Positions 45,607 through 55,360 of a stretch of DNA of 64,000 bases are shown here, in pieces. A program made the position numbers and the translations under genes. Source of the stretch: Prochlorococcus sp. AG-402-K22 (GTDB taxonomy: Bacteria > Cyanobacteriota > Cyanobacteriia > PCC-6307 > Cyanobiaceae). Within the stretch, counting starts at the first letter, position 1. Every line of letters begins with the position of its first letter. The stretch lies in assembly GCA_003216755.1 (NCBI GenBank), contig QCIJ01000005.1:30637-94636 (forward strand), read 5' to 3'. The notes under the pieces were generated by a model, which did not search any database, was not told the DNA's origin, and was given only the letters and a program-made list of their open reading frames with translations.

Positions 45607-46019
45607 AAATAGCTGTGTATTGAATAAATAACAACTCCCCATATCTGTACATTAATATGGTTTTTAAATCTAAAATCAGGATAATTATGATTTTCTGCTT
45701 TTAAATACAGTTCATTATTTTTTATAGATAATCTTTTCATTGTAAATTCCCCATCTATCATTGCAATGATAATATTCCCTGGCCTAGCTGTTAAACTCTT
45801 GTCTACTATTATTAAATCTTTATCTTTAATTCCTGCATTTATCATTGAGTCGCCTTTAACTCTAAGAAAAAAAGTGCTAGACGGATTAGATATTAAATGT
45901 TCGTTTAAATCAATATTTTCTTCTGTATGGTCATCCGCAGGAGAAGGAAATCCTGCTGATACCGAATCAGTTAATAAGGGGACTTTAAACTTTTTAGTAG
46001 TTGAGCTAAAAGAATCCAA
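45603..46019 (-). CDS. umuD: SOS response protein UmuD (S24 peptidase)
   Basis: The LexA-type self-cleaving partner of UmuC. The cleavage site is Ala22-Gly23 (VSAGFPSPADD), the nucleophile is Ser58 (GDSMINAG) and the general base Lys95 (FTMKRL). 138 residues, the standard length. A LexA-like palindrome sits 13-28 bases upstream of the ATG, so it is likely induced by DNA damage along with umuC and the HExxH gene. Confidence 0.95.
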   Translation of the reverse strand: MDSFSSTTKKFKVPLLTDSVSAGFPSPADDHTEENIDLNEHLISNPSSTFFLRVKGDSMINAGIKDKDLIIVDKSLTARPGNIIIAMIDGEFTMKRLSIKNNELYLKAENHNYPDFRFKNHINVQIWGVVIYSIHSYL

Positions 46020-46031
46020 GACTTAAATTAA

Positions 46032-46047
46032 TAGTATATATGTACTA
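46032..46047 (-). promoter_or_regulatory. Candidate LexA box for umuDC
   Basis: TAGTATATATGTACTA contains AGTAT-N4-GTACT, one base off the cyanobacterial LexA pattern AGTAC-N4-GTACT. It ends 12 bases before the umuD start codon, a position where repressor would block transcription or its start. The adjoining genes are classical SOS targets. Confidence 0.65.
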
Positions 46048-46116
46048 TATAATAAAAAATTAAAAATAGTTAGTTGTTAAACTTTTATAGATTAATTTTA
46101 GATTAAATTTAATCTT

Positions 46117-46533
46117 TTAAGAACGATGGTAAGGGGAGTTATTAGATATAGAAATAGCTCTATAGATTTGCTCGATTAGGATTAATCTAGCTAGTTCATG
46201 AGGAAAAGTTAAATGAGACAGACTTAGTATAAGATCTGATTTGTCTTTTATATCTGAACTAATTCCGTCGGCATCACCGATTAAAAAAATAATTTTTTTA
46301 TTTTTAAAATTCAAGAGTAAAGAACATAGTTCAACTGAATTAAACTTCTTCCCTTCTTCACTTAGGCAAATAATAATATTGTTATTGGATCTAAGATTAT
46401 TTAAATTAAAAGTCTTTAACTCATTAATAATAAGTTCAGGCATTCTTTTTTTATATTGATTAATTCCATCTCTAATCCAAAGTTTCTTTATTTTGCCGAT
46501 AGCATAAATTGTTAATCTATTACTCTTAAGCAT
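46117..46533 (-). CDS. rlmH: 23S rRNA (pseudouridine-1915-N3) methyltransferase RlmH
   Basis: A small SPOUT-class methyltransferase acting on helix 69 of the assembled ribosome. The C-terminal knot shows [41 protein letters not shown] and the terminal PYHRS (family end PYHKE/PYHR). 138 residues with GxGGxxG-like GDADG replaced at one Gly. It follows the Asn-rich gene by 19 bases. Confidence 0.92.
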   Translation of the reverse strand: MLKSNRLTIYAIGKIKKLWIRDGINQYKKRMPELIINELKTFNLNNLRSNNNIIICLSEEGKKFNSVELCSLLLNFKNKKIIFLIGDADGISSDIKDKSDLILSLSHLTFPHELARLILIEQIYRAISISNNSPYHRS

Positions 46534-46552
46534 AAGTAAATATTAAATTTAA

Positions 46553-46885
46553 TTATTCATCAAGAAGATAATTAAATTCATCATATAGTTCCTCTTCGGT
46601 TGTTAATTTCTTATAAAAATTAGCTTTTCTAGAATTCATATTAATTTGATTAAGCTCACTTTTTCTTAGTGAATTATTAACGTTAGAAGTCTCTTCTAAA
46701 GATTCTGAATTATCAATTAACGAATAAAAGATTTTATTGGGATCTTCTGAATTAAGTGGATTAGAGATTAAATTATCATTGTTAGATATATTTGTGTAAT
46801 TACTTATATTTTTAATTTCGTTATTTAAATTTTTATTTTTTTTAAATTTATTGAGTTTATCTAAATTTTTTTTTGATAAGCTCAT
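46553..46885 (-). CDS. Hypothetical protein, Asn/Lys-rich
   Basis: A 110-residue low-complexity, probably disordered protein dominated by Asn, Ser, Lys and Leu, with a slightly more ordered acidic C-terminus (YKKLTTEEELYDEFNYLLDE). Such composition is common in AT-rich genomes, so selection on the sequence is uncertain. It diverges from rsmA by 56 bases and may be co-transcribed with rlmH. Confidence 0.55.
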   Translation of the reverse strand: MSLSKKNLDKLNKFKKNKNLNNEIKNISNYTNISNNDNLISNPLNSEDPNKIFYSLIDNSESLEETSNVNNSLRKSELNQINMNSRKANFYKKLTTEEELYDEFNYLLDE

Positions 46886-46941
46886 GATATAAAGTATTAA
46901 ATAAATTCATATTTAATTTAAACATATTATTTATCTTTTAG

Positions 46942-47766
46942 ATGAATTCTAAAAACTATCATCAAAAAAAAAGATTTGGACAACACTGGTTGGTAAATAA
47001 AAAAATATTAGAAAAAATCAAAGAAATTGCTGTTCTTAATGAAAATGACTTTATTTTAGAAATTGGTCCAGGTAAAGGAGCTTTAACATCTAAGTTATTG
47101 GATTCAGAAATTAAAAAATTACATGCGATTGAATTAGATAAAGATTTAATAAATTTATTAAATGATAAATTCAATAAATATGATAAGTTTTCACTTCAGC
47201 AGGGAGATATTCTTAACGTAAATTTAGATTCAATTAATAAGAAGATTACAAAGGTGATTGCAAATATTCCTTACAATATAACTGGCCCAATATTGGATAT
47301 TTTCATAGGGCGATTGGGCATTATAAGAAACTATAATTACGAAAAAATAATTTTTTTAATGCAGAAAGATGTTGTAGATAGGATTTTGTCAAAAGAAGGA
47401 AGTCCCAATGCTGGTGCGCTTAGTGTAAGAATGCAACTCTTATCAAAAATAAAAAAAATTTGCGATGTAACGCCTTCTTCATTTAGTCCGCCTCCAAAAG
47501 TTTTTTCTTCTTTAGTAGTTTTCGAACCAATTAAAAATGATTTAAGATTAGATATAAGTCTAGAAAAATATATAGATAAACTTCTTCGAATTTCATTCAA
47601 TTCAAGAAGAAAAATGCTTAGAAATACTCTTAATTCAATACTTTCAAATGAAGAGATAAATGAATTATCTGATTATTCAAAAGTTTGTTTTAATTTAAGA
47701 CCACAAGATATTTCAATTGACCAATGGATTAAGCTTGCAGAAAATTGTATTAAAATTAAAAAATAA
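46942..47766 (+). CDS. rsmA: 16S rRNA dimethyladenosine transferase
   Basis: KsgA/RsmA dimethylates A1518 and A1519 of 16S rRNA. The N-terminal [18 protein letters not shown] motif [16 protein letters not shown] and catalytic [11 protein letters not shown] are intact; the C-terminal helical domain binds rRNA. 274 residues. ispE follows after 12 bases, a common cyanobacterial arrangement. Confidence 0.96.
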   Translation: MNSKNYHQKKRFGQHWLVNKKILEKIKEIAVLNENDFILEIGPGKGALTSKLLDSEIKKLHAIELDKDLINLLNDKFNKYDKFSLQQGDILNVNLDSINKKITKVIANIPYNITGPILDIFIGRLGIIRNYNYEKIIFLMQKDVVDRILSKEGSPNAGALSVRMQLLSKIKKICDVTPSSFSPPPKVFSSLVVFEPIKNDLRLDISLEKYIDKLLRISFNSRRKMLRNTLNSILSNEEINELSDYSKVCFNLRPQDISIDQWIKLAENCIKIKK

Positions 47767-47778
47767 AAATTTAAGTAT

Positions 47779-48714
47779 ATGCAAGATTTAGTTAAAACGA
47801 AAATTATTATAAAATCTCCTGCCAAAATAAATTTACACCTTGAAATTATTGGTAAAAGAGAGGATGGATTCCATGAGTTAGCAATGATCATGCAAAATAT
47901 TGATCTTTTTGATTTTTTAGAATTTCAAATTAACAATAAAGGTTTAATTAAACTTGATTCTGATTGTAATAATTTAAGCTTATCTAGTGATAACTTAATT
48001 GTTAAATCGGCAAATCTATTAAGGAAAAAATCAAATATAGATTTCGGTGCGAATATATTTTTAAGAAAAAATATTCCAATTGGTGCAGGATTAGCTGGTG
48101 GATCCAGTAATGCCGCAGCAACATTAATTGGTCTTAATAAATTATGGGATTTGAACTTAGATCAAGAAACCCTATGTTCACTAGCATCAACTTTAGGATC
48201 TGATATTCCCTTTTTTATAAATGGTGGTATTCAATTATGTTTTGGTAGAGGCGAAATTTTGGAGAAATTAGATTCAAACTTTGAATATGGAGTAATTCTT
48301 TTAAAAAATCCAAATGTATCCGTATCTACTGCTGAAACTTATAAAAAATATAGTAATAGATTTTGTGATCAATATCTTACTAATAGAGAAATCATTGAGA
48401 ACATAAGAAAAAATTTAAGAGAAAATGGTTTAAATAACTTATGTTTTGATAATCAACATTTAACTATAAAAAATGATCTGCAGTTAGTTGTTGAAAATGA
48501 CAATGATTCTGTAAAGCAGGCATTATATTTACTTTCTAAATTAGAAAATAGTCTGACATTTTCAATGAGTGGATCAGGCCCTACATGCTTTGCACTCTTT
48601 AAAGATGTAGAGACTGCTAAAAAAGAATTAATTGCAAATTATAAATTATTTAAAGATAATGGTTACGATTCATGGGTTTGCACTTTCCTTAAAAAGGGAA
48701 TAACATTCATTTAA
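47779..48714 (+). CDS. ispE: 4-diphosphocytidyl-2-C-methyl-D-erythritol kinase
   Basis: GHMP kinase of the MEP isoprenoid pathway, phosphorylating CDP-methylerythritol. Motif 1 is SPAKINLHLEI, the phosphate loop PIGAGLAGGSSNAAATLIG, and the C-terminal motif MSGSGPTCFALF. 311 residues. The pathway supplies chlorophyll phytyl chains and carotenoids. Upstream of the first listed ATG no better start is visible. Confidence 0.96.
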   Translation: MQDLVKTKIIIKSPAKINLHLEIIGKREDGFHELAMIMQNIDLFDFLEFQINNKGLIKLDSDCNNLSLSSDNLIVKSANLLRKKSNIDFGANIFLRKNIPIGAGLAGGSSNAAATLIGLNKLWDLNLDQETLCSLASTLGSDIPFFINGGIQLCFGRGEILEKLDSNFEYGVILLKNPNVSVSTAETYKKYSNRFCDQYLTNREIIENIRKNLRENGLNNLCFDNQHLTIKNDLQLVVENDNDSVKQALYLLSKLENSLTFSMSGSGPTCFALFKDVETAKKELIANYKLFKDNGYDSWVCTFLKKGITFI

Positions 48715-48736
48715 ATTTTTTTAACAAAAATTTATT

Positions 48737-49039
48737 GTGGCAGAAAATAGTAATCAGAATATTGAAAAAAATATTCCCGAAAAAGGACCATTAAATTTTA
48801 TTGTTGGATCATTAACCAGTTTTTTATTATTTATATTTTTTTATTTTTTAAGTAATAAAATTGCAATTTATTTTTCAATACACAAACCATCCAATTCTTC
48901 TGAAATAGTTCAAAATATTTCTTCAAGTATTAATACCTTAATAATTGGATTATCTTTTTTGCTAACTTTTTCTTTTGCTTTTATAGGTATAGGACTTTTT
49001 ATTGTATTTATTCGCAGTTTTTTTCTGAAGAAAAGTTGA
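48737..49039 (+). CDS. DUF3082-like membrane protein
   Basis: A 100-residue protein with a GTG start. A polar N-terminus (AENSNQNIEKNIPEKG) is followed by two long hydrophobic segments (about 20-45 and 70-95). The layout and GPLNFIVGSLTSFLL segment resemble the cyanobacterial DUF3082 family found between ispE and pdhB. Function unknown; it sits 22 bases after ispE. Confidence 0.7.
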   Translation: MAENSNQNIEKNIPEKGPLNFIVGSLTSFLLFIFFYFLSNKIAIYFSIHKPSNSSEIVQNISSSINTLIIGLSFLLTFSFAFIGIGLFIVFIRSFFLKKS

Positions 49040-49073
49040 ATTGCCAATATTATTAAGAAAACAATTTATTTGA

Positions 49074-49169
49074 ATGTCTTTACATGACTTAGGACTTTTA
49101 ATACTTTTGCTTTCACCAGGAATGATTTTGTCAATATTACTACTTATAACGTTTGCTGAAGGAGGTTGA
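49074..49169 (+). CDS. Small hydrophobic peptide, 31 aa
   Basis: ATG at 49074 to TGA at 49169, in the 179-base gap before pdhB. The peptide is nearly all one membrane helix (LGLLILLLSPGMILSILLLITFA) with an EGG end. The position between co-directional genes and its size suggest a small thylakoid or cytoplasmic membrane protein. No family identified. Confidence 0.45.
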   Translation: MSLHDLGLLILLLSPGMILSILLLITFAEGG

Positions 49170-49218
49170 ATTATTCAAAGTGGTAGGATTACATATGTGA
49201 TTAATTAGGTAATTAATT

Positions 49219-50202
49219 GTGGCTGGAACATTATTATTTAATGCTTTGAAAGAGGCAATTGATGAAGAAATGTCAAATGATGTAAATGTTTGCGTTATGG
49301 GGGAAGATGTTGGGCAATATGGAGGGTCTTATAAGGTAACTAAGGATTTATATGAAAAATATGGAGAGTTAAGAGTCTTAGATACTCCAATAGCAGAGAA
49401 TAGTTTTACAGGTATGGCTGTGGGTGCAGCAATGACTGGTTTAAGACCAATAGTAGAAGGAATGAATATGGGTTTTTTACTTTTAGCTTTTAATCAGATA
49501 TCAAATAATATGGGTATGCTTAGATATACAAGTGGCGGAAATTATAAAATACCAGCAGTAGTTCGAGGGCCTGGAGGAGTTGGTCGTCAACTTGGTGCTG
49601 AGCACAGTCAAAGACTTGAAGCATATTTTCATGCAGTTCCTGGCATAAAGATTGTTGCATGTAGTACACCTACAAATGCTAAAGGTTTAATGAAAGCAGC
49701 TATAAGAGATGATAATCCGGTTCTATTTTTCGAACATGTTCTTCTATACAATTTGTCTGAAGAATTACCTGAGGGTGATTATACTTGTGCTTTAGATCAG
49801 GCTGACATTGTAAAAGAAGGTAAAGATATTACTTTATTGACTTATTCAAGAATGAGACATCACTGCTTAAAAGCTGTTGAAGAATTAGAAAAAAAAGGTG
49901 TAGATGTTGAGTTGATCGATTTAATAAGTTTAAAACCATTTGATATGGAAACCATCTCAACATCAATAAGAAAAACAAATAAAGTAATTATTGTTGAAGA
50001 ATGTATGAAAACTGGAGGTATTGGTGCAGAATTAATTGCCTTGATAACAGAGGAGTGCTTCGATGATCTTGATGCACGACCAATTAGATTATCTAGTCAA
50101 GATATTCCAACTCCTTATAATGGAAATCTTGAGAATTTGACAATAATACAACCACATCAAATAGTTGAAAAAGTTGAAGATTTAATTAGTGGGAGTACAT
50201 AG
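49219..50202 (+). CDS. pdhB: Pyruvate dehydrogenase E1 component beta subunit
   Basis: The beta chain of the E1 heterotetramer that decarboxylates pyruvate to acetyl-CoA with thiamine diphosphate. [35 protein letters not shown] (with the ThDP-contact Glu), and [15 protein letters not shown] are typical. 327 residues; start is GTG. Its alpha partner is not in the window. It ends three bases before secD. Confidence 0.95.
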   Translation: MAGTLLFNALKEAIDEEMSNDVNVCVMGEDVGQYGGSYKVTKDLYEKYGELRVLDTPIAENSFTGMAVGAAMTGLRPIVEGMNMGFLLLAFNQISNNMGMLRYTSGGNYKIPAVVRGPGGVGRQLGAEHSQRLEAYFHAVPGIKIVACSTPTNAKGLMKAAIRDDNPVLFFEHVLLYNLSEELPEGDYTCALDQADIVKEGKDITLLTYSRMRHHCLKAVEELEKKGVDVELIDLISLKPFDMETISTSIRKTNKVIIVEECMKTGGIGAELIALITEECFDDLDARPIRLSSQDIPTPYNGNLENLTIIQPHQIVEKVEDLISGST

Positions 50203-50205
50203 AGC

Positions 50206-51675
50206 ATGAAAAGAAGGCAAGGTTGGCTTTTCTTTATTATATTTCTACTTACTTTATCTGTTTTTCTTTTAATAAATTATCCCTTACAGTTGGGATTGGA
50301 TTTACAAGGTGGTTCTCAACTTACACTTCAAATTATTAAAGAGGAAGGTAAGGTAACAAGGGATGAACTTGAGGCAGTTAATTCGGTTATAGATAAACGC
50401 GTTAACAATTTAGGGGTTTCCGAGTCTAACTTGCAAACCCTAGGTGGTGATCAACTGATTTTAGAATTACCTGGAGAACAAAATCCATTAGTTGCTTCCA
50501 GGGTATTAGGTAAGACTGCTTTAATAGAATTTAGAACCCAAAAAATAGGAACATCTTCAGATTTAAAAAGCCTGCTAATACGGAGATCGATTATCAAAGA
50601 ATTAATTGAACAATATTCCTCTGTAGAAAAAAGTCAAAATGATGATAATTTCTTAAAAGTTATTCAAGATGATCTTAAAGACATAGAGCAAGAACTAAAT
50701 TACTCATCTACTAGTAATGATTTATATGGGAAGTTAATTGAAATCAAAAAGTATATTGATAAGGAAATTACAAATTTATTTATTAAAACAGATTTATCTG
50801 GTAAGGATCTTATTAACGCAGGAAGGAGACAAGAACAAACAAGTAGTAATTGGGAAGTTTTATTAACTTTTAGTAATTCAGGAGGTGAAAAGTTTGCAGA
50901 AATTACAAAGTCAATTGCTGGCACTAATCAACTATTGGCTATCATTCTAGATGGCGAATCAATAAGTGAAGCCAGTGTTGGTAATCAGTTTGCTAATACT
51001 GGGATTACTGGTGGATCAGCAACAATAAGTGGTAATTTTAGTGCTGAAAATGCTAGAGAATTAGAAGTTCAACTTAAAGGAGGTTCATTGCCATTGCCAA
51101 TTGAAATAGTAGAAACTAATACTATAGGGGCTCTATTGGGATCCAAAAATATTTTAAAAAGTCTTTATGCAGCAATTAGTGGATTAATTTTTGTTGGTAT
51201 ATTTATGATTTTTAATTATAGAATTTTAGGTTTTGTTTCAGTTCTTTCTCTAGTACTTTATGGTTTCTTTAACTTAGCCCTATATTCTTTGATTCCTGTA
51301 ACTTTGACTTTACCTGGAATATCTGGACTTATACTTAGCATTGGTATGGCTGTTGATGCAAATATTCTAATATTTGAGAGAATCAGAGAAGAATTATATG
51401 ATGGTAATACTCTTACAAGATCTATTGATAGTGGTTTTCAAAGAGCTAATTCATCTATAGTTGACGGCCATATTACAACTCTTCTTAGTTGTGTTGTATT
51501 GTTTTTATTAGGAACAAATTTTGTTAAAGGTTTCGCAGCAACATTAGGTATTGGAGTCTTAATAAGCTTGTTTACATCATTAAATTGTTCCAAAACTATT
51601 TTGCGATTTTTTACAACATTTCAATCATTAAGACAAAAAAATCTCTATCTGCCAAGAAATAATTTTTCAAATTAA
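50206..51675 (+). CDS. secD: Protein translocase subunit SecD
   Basis: An RND-type helper of Sec export, using the proton gradient. The first membrane span precedes GLDLQGGSQLTLQI; the large periplasmic domain includes RRQEQTSSNWEVLLTFSNSGGEKFAEIT; five C-terminal spans contain GMAVDANILIFERIREEL. A Lys/Asn-rich insertion at about 120-200 is variable between species. 489 residues. secF follows 21 bases on. Confidence 0.96.
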   Translation: MKRRQGWLFFIIFLLTLSVFLLINYPLQLGLDLQGGSQLTLQIIKEEGKVTRDELEAVNSVIDKRVNNLGVSESNLQTLGGDQLILELPGEQNPLVASRVLGKTALIEFRTQKIGTSSDLKSLLIRRSIIKELIEQYSSVEKSQNDDNFLKVIQDDLKDIEQELNYSSTSNDLYGKLIEIKKYIDKEITNLFIKTDLSGKDLINAGRRQEQTSSNWEVLLTFSNSGGEKFAEITKSIAGTNQLLAIILDGESISEASVGNQFANTGITGGSATISGNFSAENARELEVQLKGGSLPLPIEIVETNTIGALLGSKNILKSLYAAISGLIFVGIFMIFNYRILGFVSVLSLVLYGFFNLALYSLIPVTLTLPGISGLILSIGMAVDANILIFERIREELYDGNTLTRSIDSGFQRANSSIVDGHITTLLSCVVLFLLGTNFVKGFAATLGIGVLISLFTSLNCSKTILRFFTTFQSLRQKNLYLPRNNFSN

Positions 51676-51696
51676 ATTTTTTATTACTATTTTTCC

Positions 51697-52611
51697 ATGA
51701 ACTACGAACTTGAACTAATAAAAAATAAAAGAAAGATAATAGGTTTTTCAACTGTTCTTATATTGTTGAGTCTTTTAGGAATTTTATATTCTACTTTTAA
51801 TACTTCTTATAAGAAACCTATAAATTTAGGGATGGATTTTGTTGGGGGAAATGAACTAAGAATAGAGAGAGTTTGTGAAAAAGAATGTTATAATATTCCC
51901 CCTGATTCAGTTTTAGAAAAGTTAAGAGAGATCTCTAAAAATAAAAACGTTTTAAATAATATTAAATTACAATTCCAAAATAATAATAAATTAATTTCAA
52001 TAAGAACACCTTATTTGAGTATCGAAGAATCAAATAATCTTATTAATAATCTTGATGATATTGTTGGACCACTAAATCATGATAGTAAGGATTCAAGATT
52101 AATCGGTCCAAAGCTTGGTAAAAGATTACTTACTAATTGCGTTACTTCATTATTAGTTTCTTTATTTGCAATATCTTTATATATAACAATTAGATTTGAT
52201 AAAAAATATGCATTATTTGCACTATTAGCTTTATTCCATGATTTAGTAATTGTTTTCGGTATATTTTCCTGGTTGGGAATTATTTTATCTGTCGAGGTAA
52301 ATAGTTTATTTGCTGTGTCATTGTTAACTATTGCCGGATATTCTGTAAATGATACGGTTGTTATATTTGATAGAATTCGTGAAAATTTAAAATCAAAGAA
52401 AGAAGGCTATAACGAAACTATTCAATTATCAATTAACGAATCATTTAGGAGAACTACGTTTACCAGTATTACAACCCTTTTCCCTTTATTAAGCATAATT
52501 TTGTTTGGATCTTACTCACTATTTTGGTTCTCTTTGGCCTTATCTTTAGGAATTATAGTTGGAAGTTATTCAAGTATTTTATTGGCTCCATCTTTGTTGC
52601 TGAAAGACTGA
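51697..52611 (+). CDS. secF: Protein translocase subunit SecF
   Basis: Partner of SecD in the SecDF-YajC complex. An N-terminal span, the NLGMDFVGGNELRI periplasmic motif, then a C-terminal five-span bundle with AGYSVNDTVVIFDRIRENLK and SFRRTTFTSITTL. 304 residues, complete. It lies between secD and a 60-residue membrane protein in the same direction. Confidence 0.96.
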   Translation: MNYELELIKNKRKIIGFSTVLILLSLLGILYSTFNTSYKKPINLGMDFVGGNELRIERVCEKECYNIPPDSVLEKLREISKNKNVLNNIKLQFQNNNKLISIRTPYLSIEESNNLINNLDDIVGPLNHDSKDSRLIGPKLGKRLLTNCVTSLLVSLFAISLYITIRFDKKYALFALLALFHDLVIVFGIFSWLGIILSVEVNSLFAVSLLTIAGYSVNDTVVIFDRIRENLKSKKEGYNETIQLSINESFRRTTFTSITTLFPLLSIILFGSYSLFWFSLALSLGIIVGSYSSILLAPSLLLKD

Positions 52612-52628
52612 GATTAACCTTATAATTT

Positions 52629-52811
52629 ATGAAATTAAATTACTATTTGATAATTTTATTTTCTTTAGTTTTAATAGATCTTTCTACTGAGTTAAGAATA
52701 TTATTTGATCATTTTACTTTTAGCTCATTATATTTTGCTATTGGTAAACATCCCTTAGCTTTCTTTATACTTTTTTCATATCCATATTTATATAAAAAAT
52801 TAATTAAGTAG
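52629..52811 (+). CDS. Small membrane protein downstream of secF
   Basis: A 60-residue hydrophobic protein with two membrane segments (YYLIILFSLVLIDL and about 35-53, AIGKHPLAFFILFSYPYL) and a basic end. It starts 17 bases after secF stops and ends three bases before the convergent AI-2E-family gene, so it is probably part of the pdhB-secDF transcript. No family recognised. Confidence 0.6.
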   Translation: MKLNYYLIILFSLVLIDLSTELRILFDHFTFSSLYFAIGKHPLAFFILFSYPYLYKKLIK

Positions 52812-52814
52812 TTT

Positions 52815-53858
52815 TTAAATATCTTTTAATGATTCTTTGATTATAACCTGTATTACTACAGCTAATGGAAGAGATAGAATTAAGCCTAAAGGACCAAAAA
52901 TGAAGGTGAATCCAAATTGTGAAATTAATGTTAGGCCAGGAAGTAAGTTTGCTTTTTTCTTCATTATAGATGGCATTATTATATAGCTTTCAATATTTTG
53001 AATGATTACATATGCTCCTAATACGGCCAGTGGCTTCCAAAAATTATCTAGTAGTGCAATTGAGATAGGAAATATACCACTAATAACTGGCCCTATATTT
53101 GGAATTACATTAAGAACCATTGCTATTAGAGCATTTGAGACAACATATTTGACATCTAATATAGATAAAACTATTAATGATAATAAACCTACTGATAATG
53201 AGCTTATAACCATAGAAAAGGTCCAATTTGCTAATGCAATATTGCATTTTTCCAGAATATTTCTAAATTTGTTACGGTAATTTTTTGGTATTAATAGAAG
53301 TATATTTTCTTTATATTGTTTTGGTTCAATAGAGATCATCAAACTAACAGCTAATACGAATATTAATTTCAAAAGACCTGAACCCAGATTTCCCGCTATA
53401 TTTATTAAATTCTTAAAACTTTCTTGAATAGCTTTAGCAATAGTTGATACATCTGGAATGGTAACTACATTATTTATAAGATTGAATATGTCTATAACGT
53501 TTTCTGATTTTTCTCCATAAAACAGGTTATTCAGTTTGTTCAGATTTGTATTAATCAAAATATTTATTTTTGATAAACCATTTGGAATATCAACTAGTAT
53601 TTCATTGAATTCTTTTATGAATGGTGGTAATACAAGAATAAAAATAGTAAATACTATTACTGATATAACAGTTAATACAAGAAACAAAGAAAGTGATCGA
53701 GGAATTTTTAATCCCTTTTGCATTTGACTACATAAATTACATACAATATTTGAAATTACCAAAGAACAAATTATTAATAGGAGAAAATCCCTTAGAGTCC
53801 ATATTATTAACGAAGTGATCAATATTACTACTAACTTGAAATATGATGAACTACTCAA
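52815..53858 (-). CDS. AI-2E-family (PerM-type) transporter
   Basis: A 347-residue membrane protein of the PF01594 AI-2E/PerM family. N-terminal spans, a central amphipathic region and C-terminal spans are seen, with the family segment NVIPNIGPVISGIFPISIALLD and VIIQNIESYIIMPSIMKKK. Members export varied small molecules or ions; the AI-2 label is historical and no substrate is known here. It follows psb28 by 13 bases. Confidence 0.88.
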   Translation of the reverse strand: MSSSSYFKLVVILITSLIIWTLRDFLLLIICSLVISNIVCNLCSQMQKGLKIPRSLSLFLVLTVISVIVFTIFILVLPPFIKEFNEILVDIPNGLSKINILINTNLNKLNNLFYGEKSENVIDIFNLINNVVTIPDVSTIAKAIQESFKNLINIAGNLGSGLLKLIFVLAVSLMISIEPKQYKENILLLIPKNYRNKFRNILEKCNIALANWTFSMVISSLSVGLLSLIVLSILDVKYVVSNALIAMVLNVIPNIGPVISGIFPISIALLDNFWKPLAVLGAYVIIQNIESYIIMPSIMKKKANLLPGLTLISQFGFTFIFGPLGLILSLPLAVVIQVIIKESLKDI

Positions 53859-53871
53859 TTTTCAAAATATT

Positions 53872-54225
53872 CTACTTCTTCTCAGAATATCCTAATCCAT
53901 TTGATTTGGCATAACTATTTGCAAATCTCATAAATCTATCAAAGTCTGATGTGTTCTTCCAAATATAAACTGCTTCTAAAAATATGGGTTCTCCATCAAC
54001 AAACTTTACTTTAACTTCCCTAGTTAGTATTTCACCTTCGGAATCAATCATACGCATACCTGTGATTTCACCCTCTGTAATTGAAGATAATGCCTGAGGT
54101 TTTTCGAACAAAAATAATGCTTGGCCAGTGGTACCATCTTTACTCCTAGTCAGTCTTATTTCAGGTACTACTGGTTCATCAGTTCCCTCATAAAATTGTA
54201 TTTTTGCAGTTTTATTTGCTGTCAT
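53872..54225 (-). CDS. psb28: Photosystem II assembly protein Psb28
   Basis: A soluble factor (Psb28/PsbW homologue) that binds early photosystem II complexes on the cytoplasmic face of thylakoids. The pattern [38 protein letters not shown] and the C-terminal [27 protein letters not shown] are diagnostic. 117 residues, typical length. It lies between selU and the AI-2E-family gene on the minus strand. Confidence 0.97.
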   Translation of the reverse strand: MTANKTAKIQFYEGTDEPVVPEIRLTRSKDGTTGQALFLFEKPQALSSITEGEITGMRMIDSEGEILTREVKVKFVDGEPIFLEAVYIWKNTSDFDRFMRFANSYAKSNGLGYSEKK

Positions 54226-54285
54226 AATATTCCATTAATAATTTTTTATCTTAGGAAATATTTTTTACATTCGTTTGTAATTATT

Positions 54286-55326
54286 TTATAAAACATTATT
54301 TATTAACTCTAATATACTTTCATCATATTTTTTGTCGGTTAAATCTAATAACTTTATATTTTTTTTGCCAACCTTTTCAAATTCATAACACTTATCGTAA
54401 TAATCTAGAACTGATCTGCAAACTAAGTCCCATTTCTCATTATTAATTGATTCCAGAGCTATTTTTGTTCTTTGCGGTCCTAATCTTTTTTTTATCCTTA
54501 ATACAGATTCTTGGAGTTCCTCTTTCTTAAAAACACTATAAGTATCTATCAACTCATCTAACCTGTTTGATTCGCTTCTTAAAATTTCAATTCTCCTAGA
54601 ATGTTTCATCTGATTGAAGAATTCATGAGGAATTTTACATTTACCTATATTTGAACTTTCAGCTTCTACAAAAATATTATTAGAACATTTAAAAGAATTT
54701 AATTTTTCTGCAATTATATTTTCAAATTGTTCATTTGAAGGTTGTTCTTTCATTCCTAGTCCTCCAAATGTACTTCCTCTATGACAAGCAAATCCTTCAA
54801 GATCAATAGTTTGATATTTATATTTCTCTAGTAGTGATAATAATCTTGTCTTCCCTGTTCCTGTTTTTCCGCCAACAACTACTAAATTCAACTTTTTTGA
54901 GAAACTATCTAATACCCATTTTCTATATATTTTGTATCCTCCCTTTAGTGTTATTGGATTTAATTTATATTTTTCTAGTAGCCAAGCAATGCTTTGTGAA
55001 CGCATTCCTCCTCTAGAGCAATATATTCTGATAAAAAATTCTTTATTTTTATTAGGAATAGTTTTATAAGACTCAATACTCATGAATAAATTATCAAGGA
55101 GTAACTCCATTTTTTTTTCAAAAAATTTTAATCCTTCTATGACTGCTTTTTTTCTTCCTTCCTTTTTATACATCGTGCCAATTATAGATCTCTCATCATT
55201 ATCAAATAATGGAATGTTAATAGAATTAGGCAGATGTCCTTTATAATATTCACTTGGGCTTCTAACATCTATAAGTGGTCCTTTAAAACTTCTAAATTTC
55301 TCTAGTTCTTTTCTTTTGAAATACAT
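54286..55326 (-). CDS. selU: tRNA 2-selenouridine synthase (SelU/MnmH)
   Basis: Converts 2-thiouridine at the wobble position of certain tRNAs to a geranylated and then selenated base. The N-terminal rhodanese domain has catalytic Cys103 (YCSRGGMRS) and the C-terminal domain a Walker A at 152-160 (GGKTGTGKT). 346 residues. Selenation needs selenophosphate from SelD, not seen here, so the geranyl product may be the end point; that is inference. Confidence 0.9.
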   Translation of the reverse strand: MYFKRKELEKFRSFKGPLIDVRSPSEYYKGHLPNSINIPLFDNDERSIIGTMYKKEGRKKAVIEGLKFFEKKMELLLDNLFMSIESYKTIPNKNKEFFIRIYCSRGGMRSQSIAWLLEKYKLNPITLKGGYKIYRKWVLDSFSKKLNLVVVGGKTGTGKTRLLSLLEKYKYQTIDLEGFACHRGSTFGGLGMKEQPSNEQFENIIAEKLNSFKCSNNIFVEAESSNIGKCKIPHEFFNQMKHSRRIEILRSESNRLDELIDTYSVFKKEELQESVLRIKKRLGPQRTKIALESINNEKWDLVCRSVLDYYDKCYEFEKVGKKNIKLLDLTDKKYDESILELINNVL

Positions 55327-55360
55327 GAATAGTTTTTATTTTTTAGATTGATTTTTTAAA

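Noticed and set aside
45607..45642. Longer UmuC N-terminus beginning at 45642
   Set aside because: Would overlap umuD by 40 bases and adds 12 residues absent from the family; the ATGA overlap start at 45606 is better.
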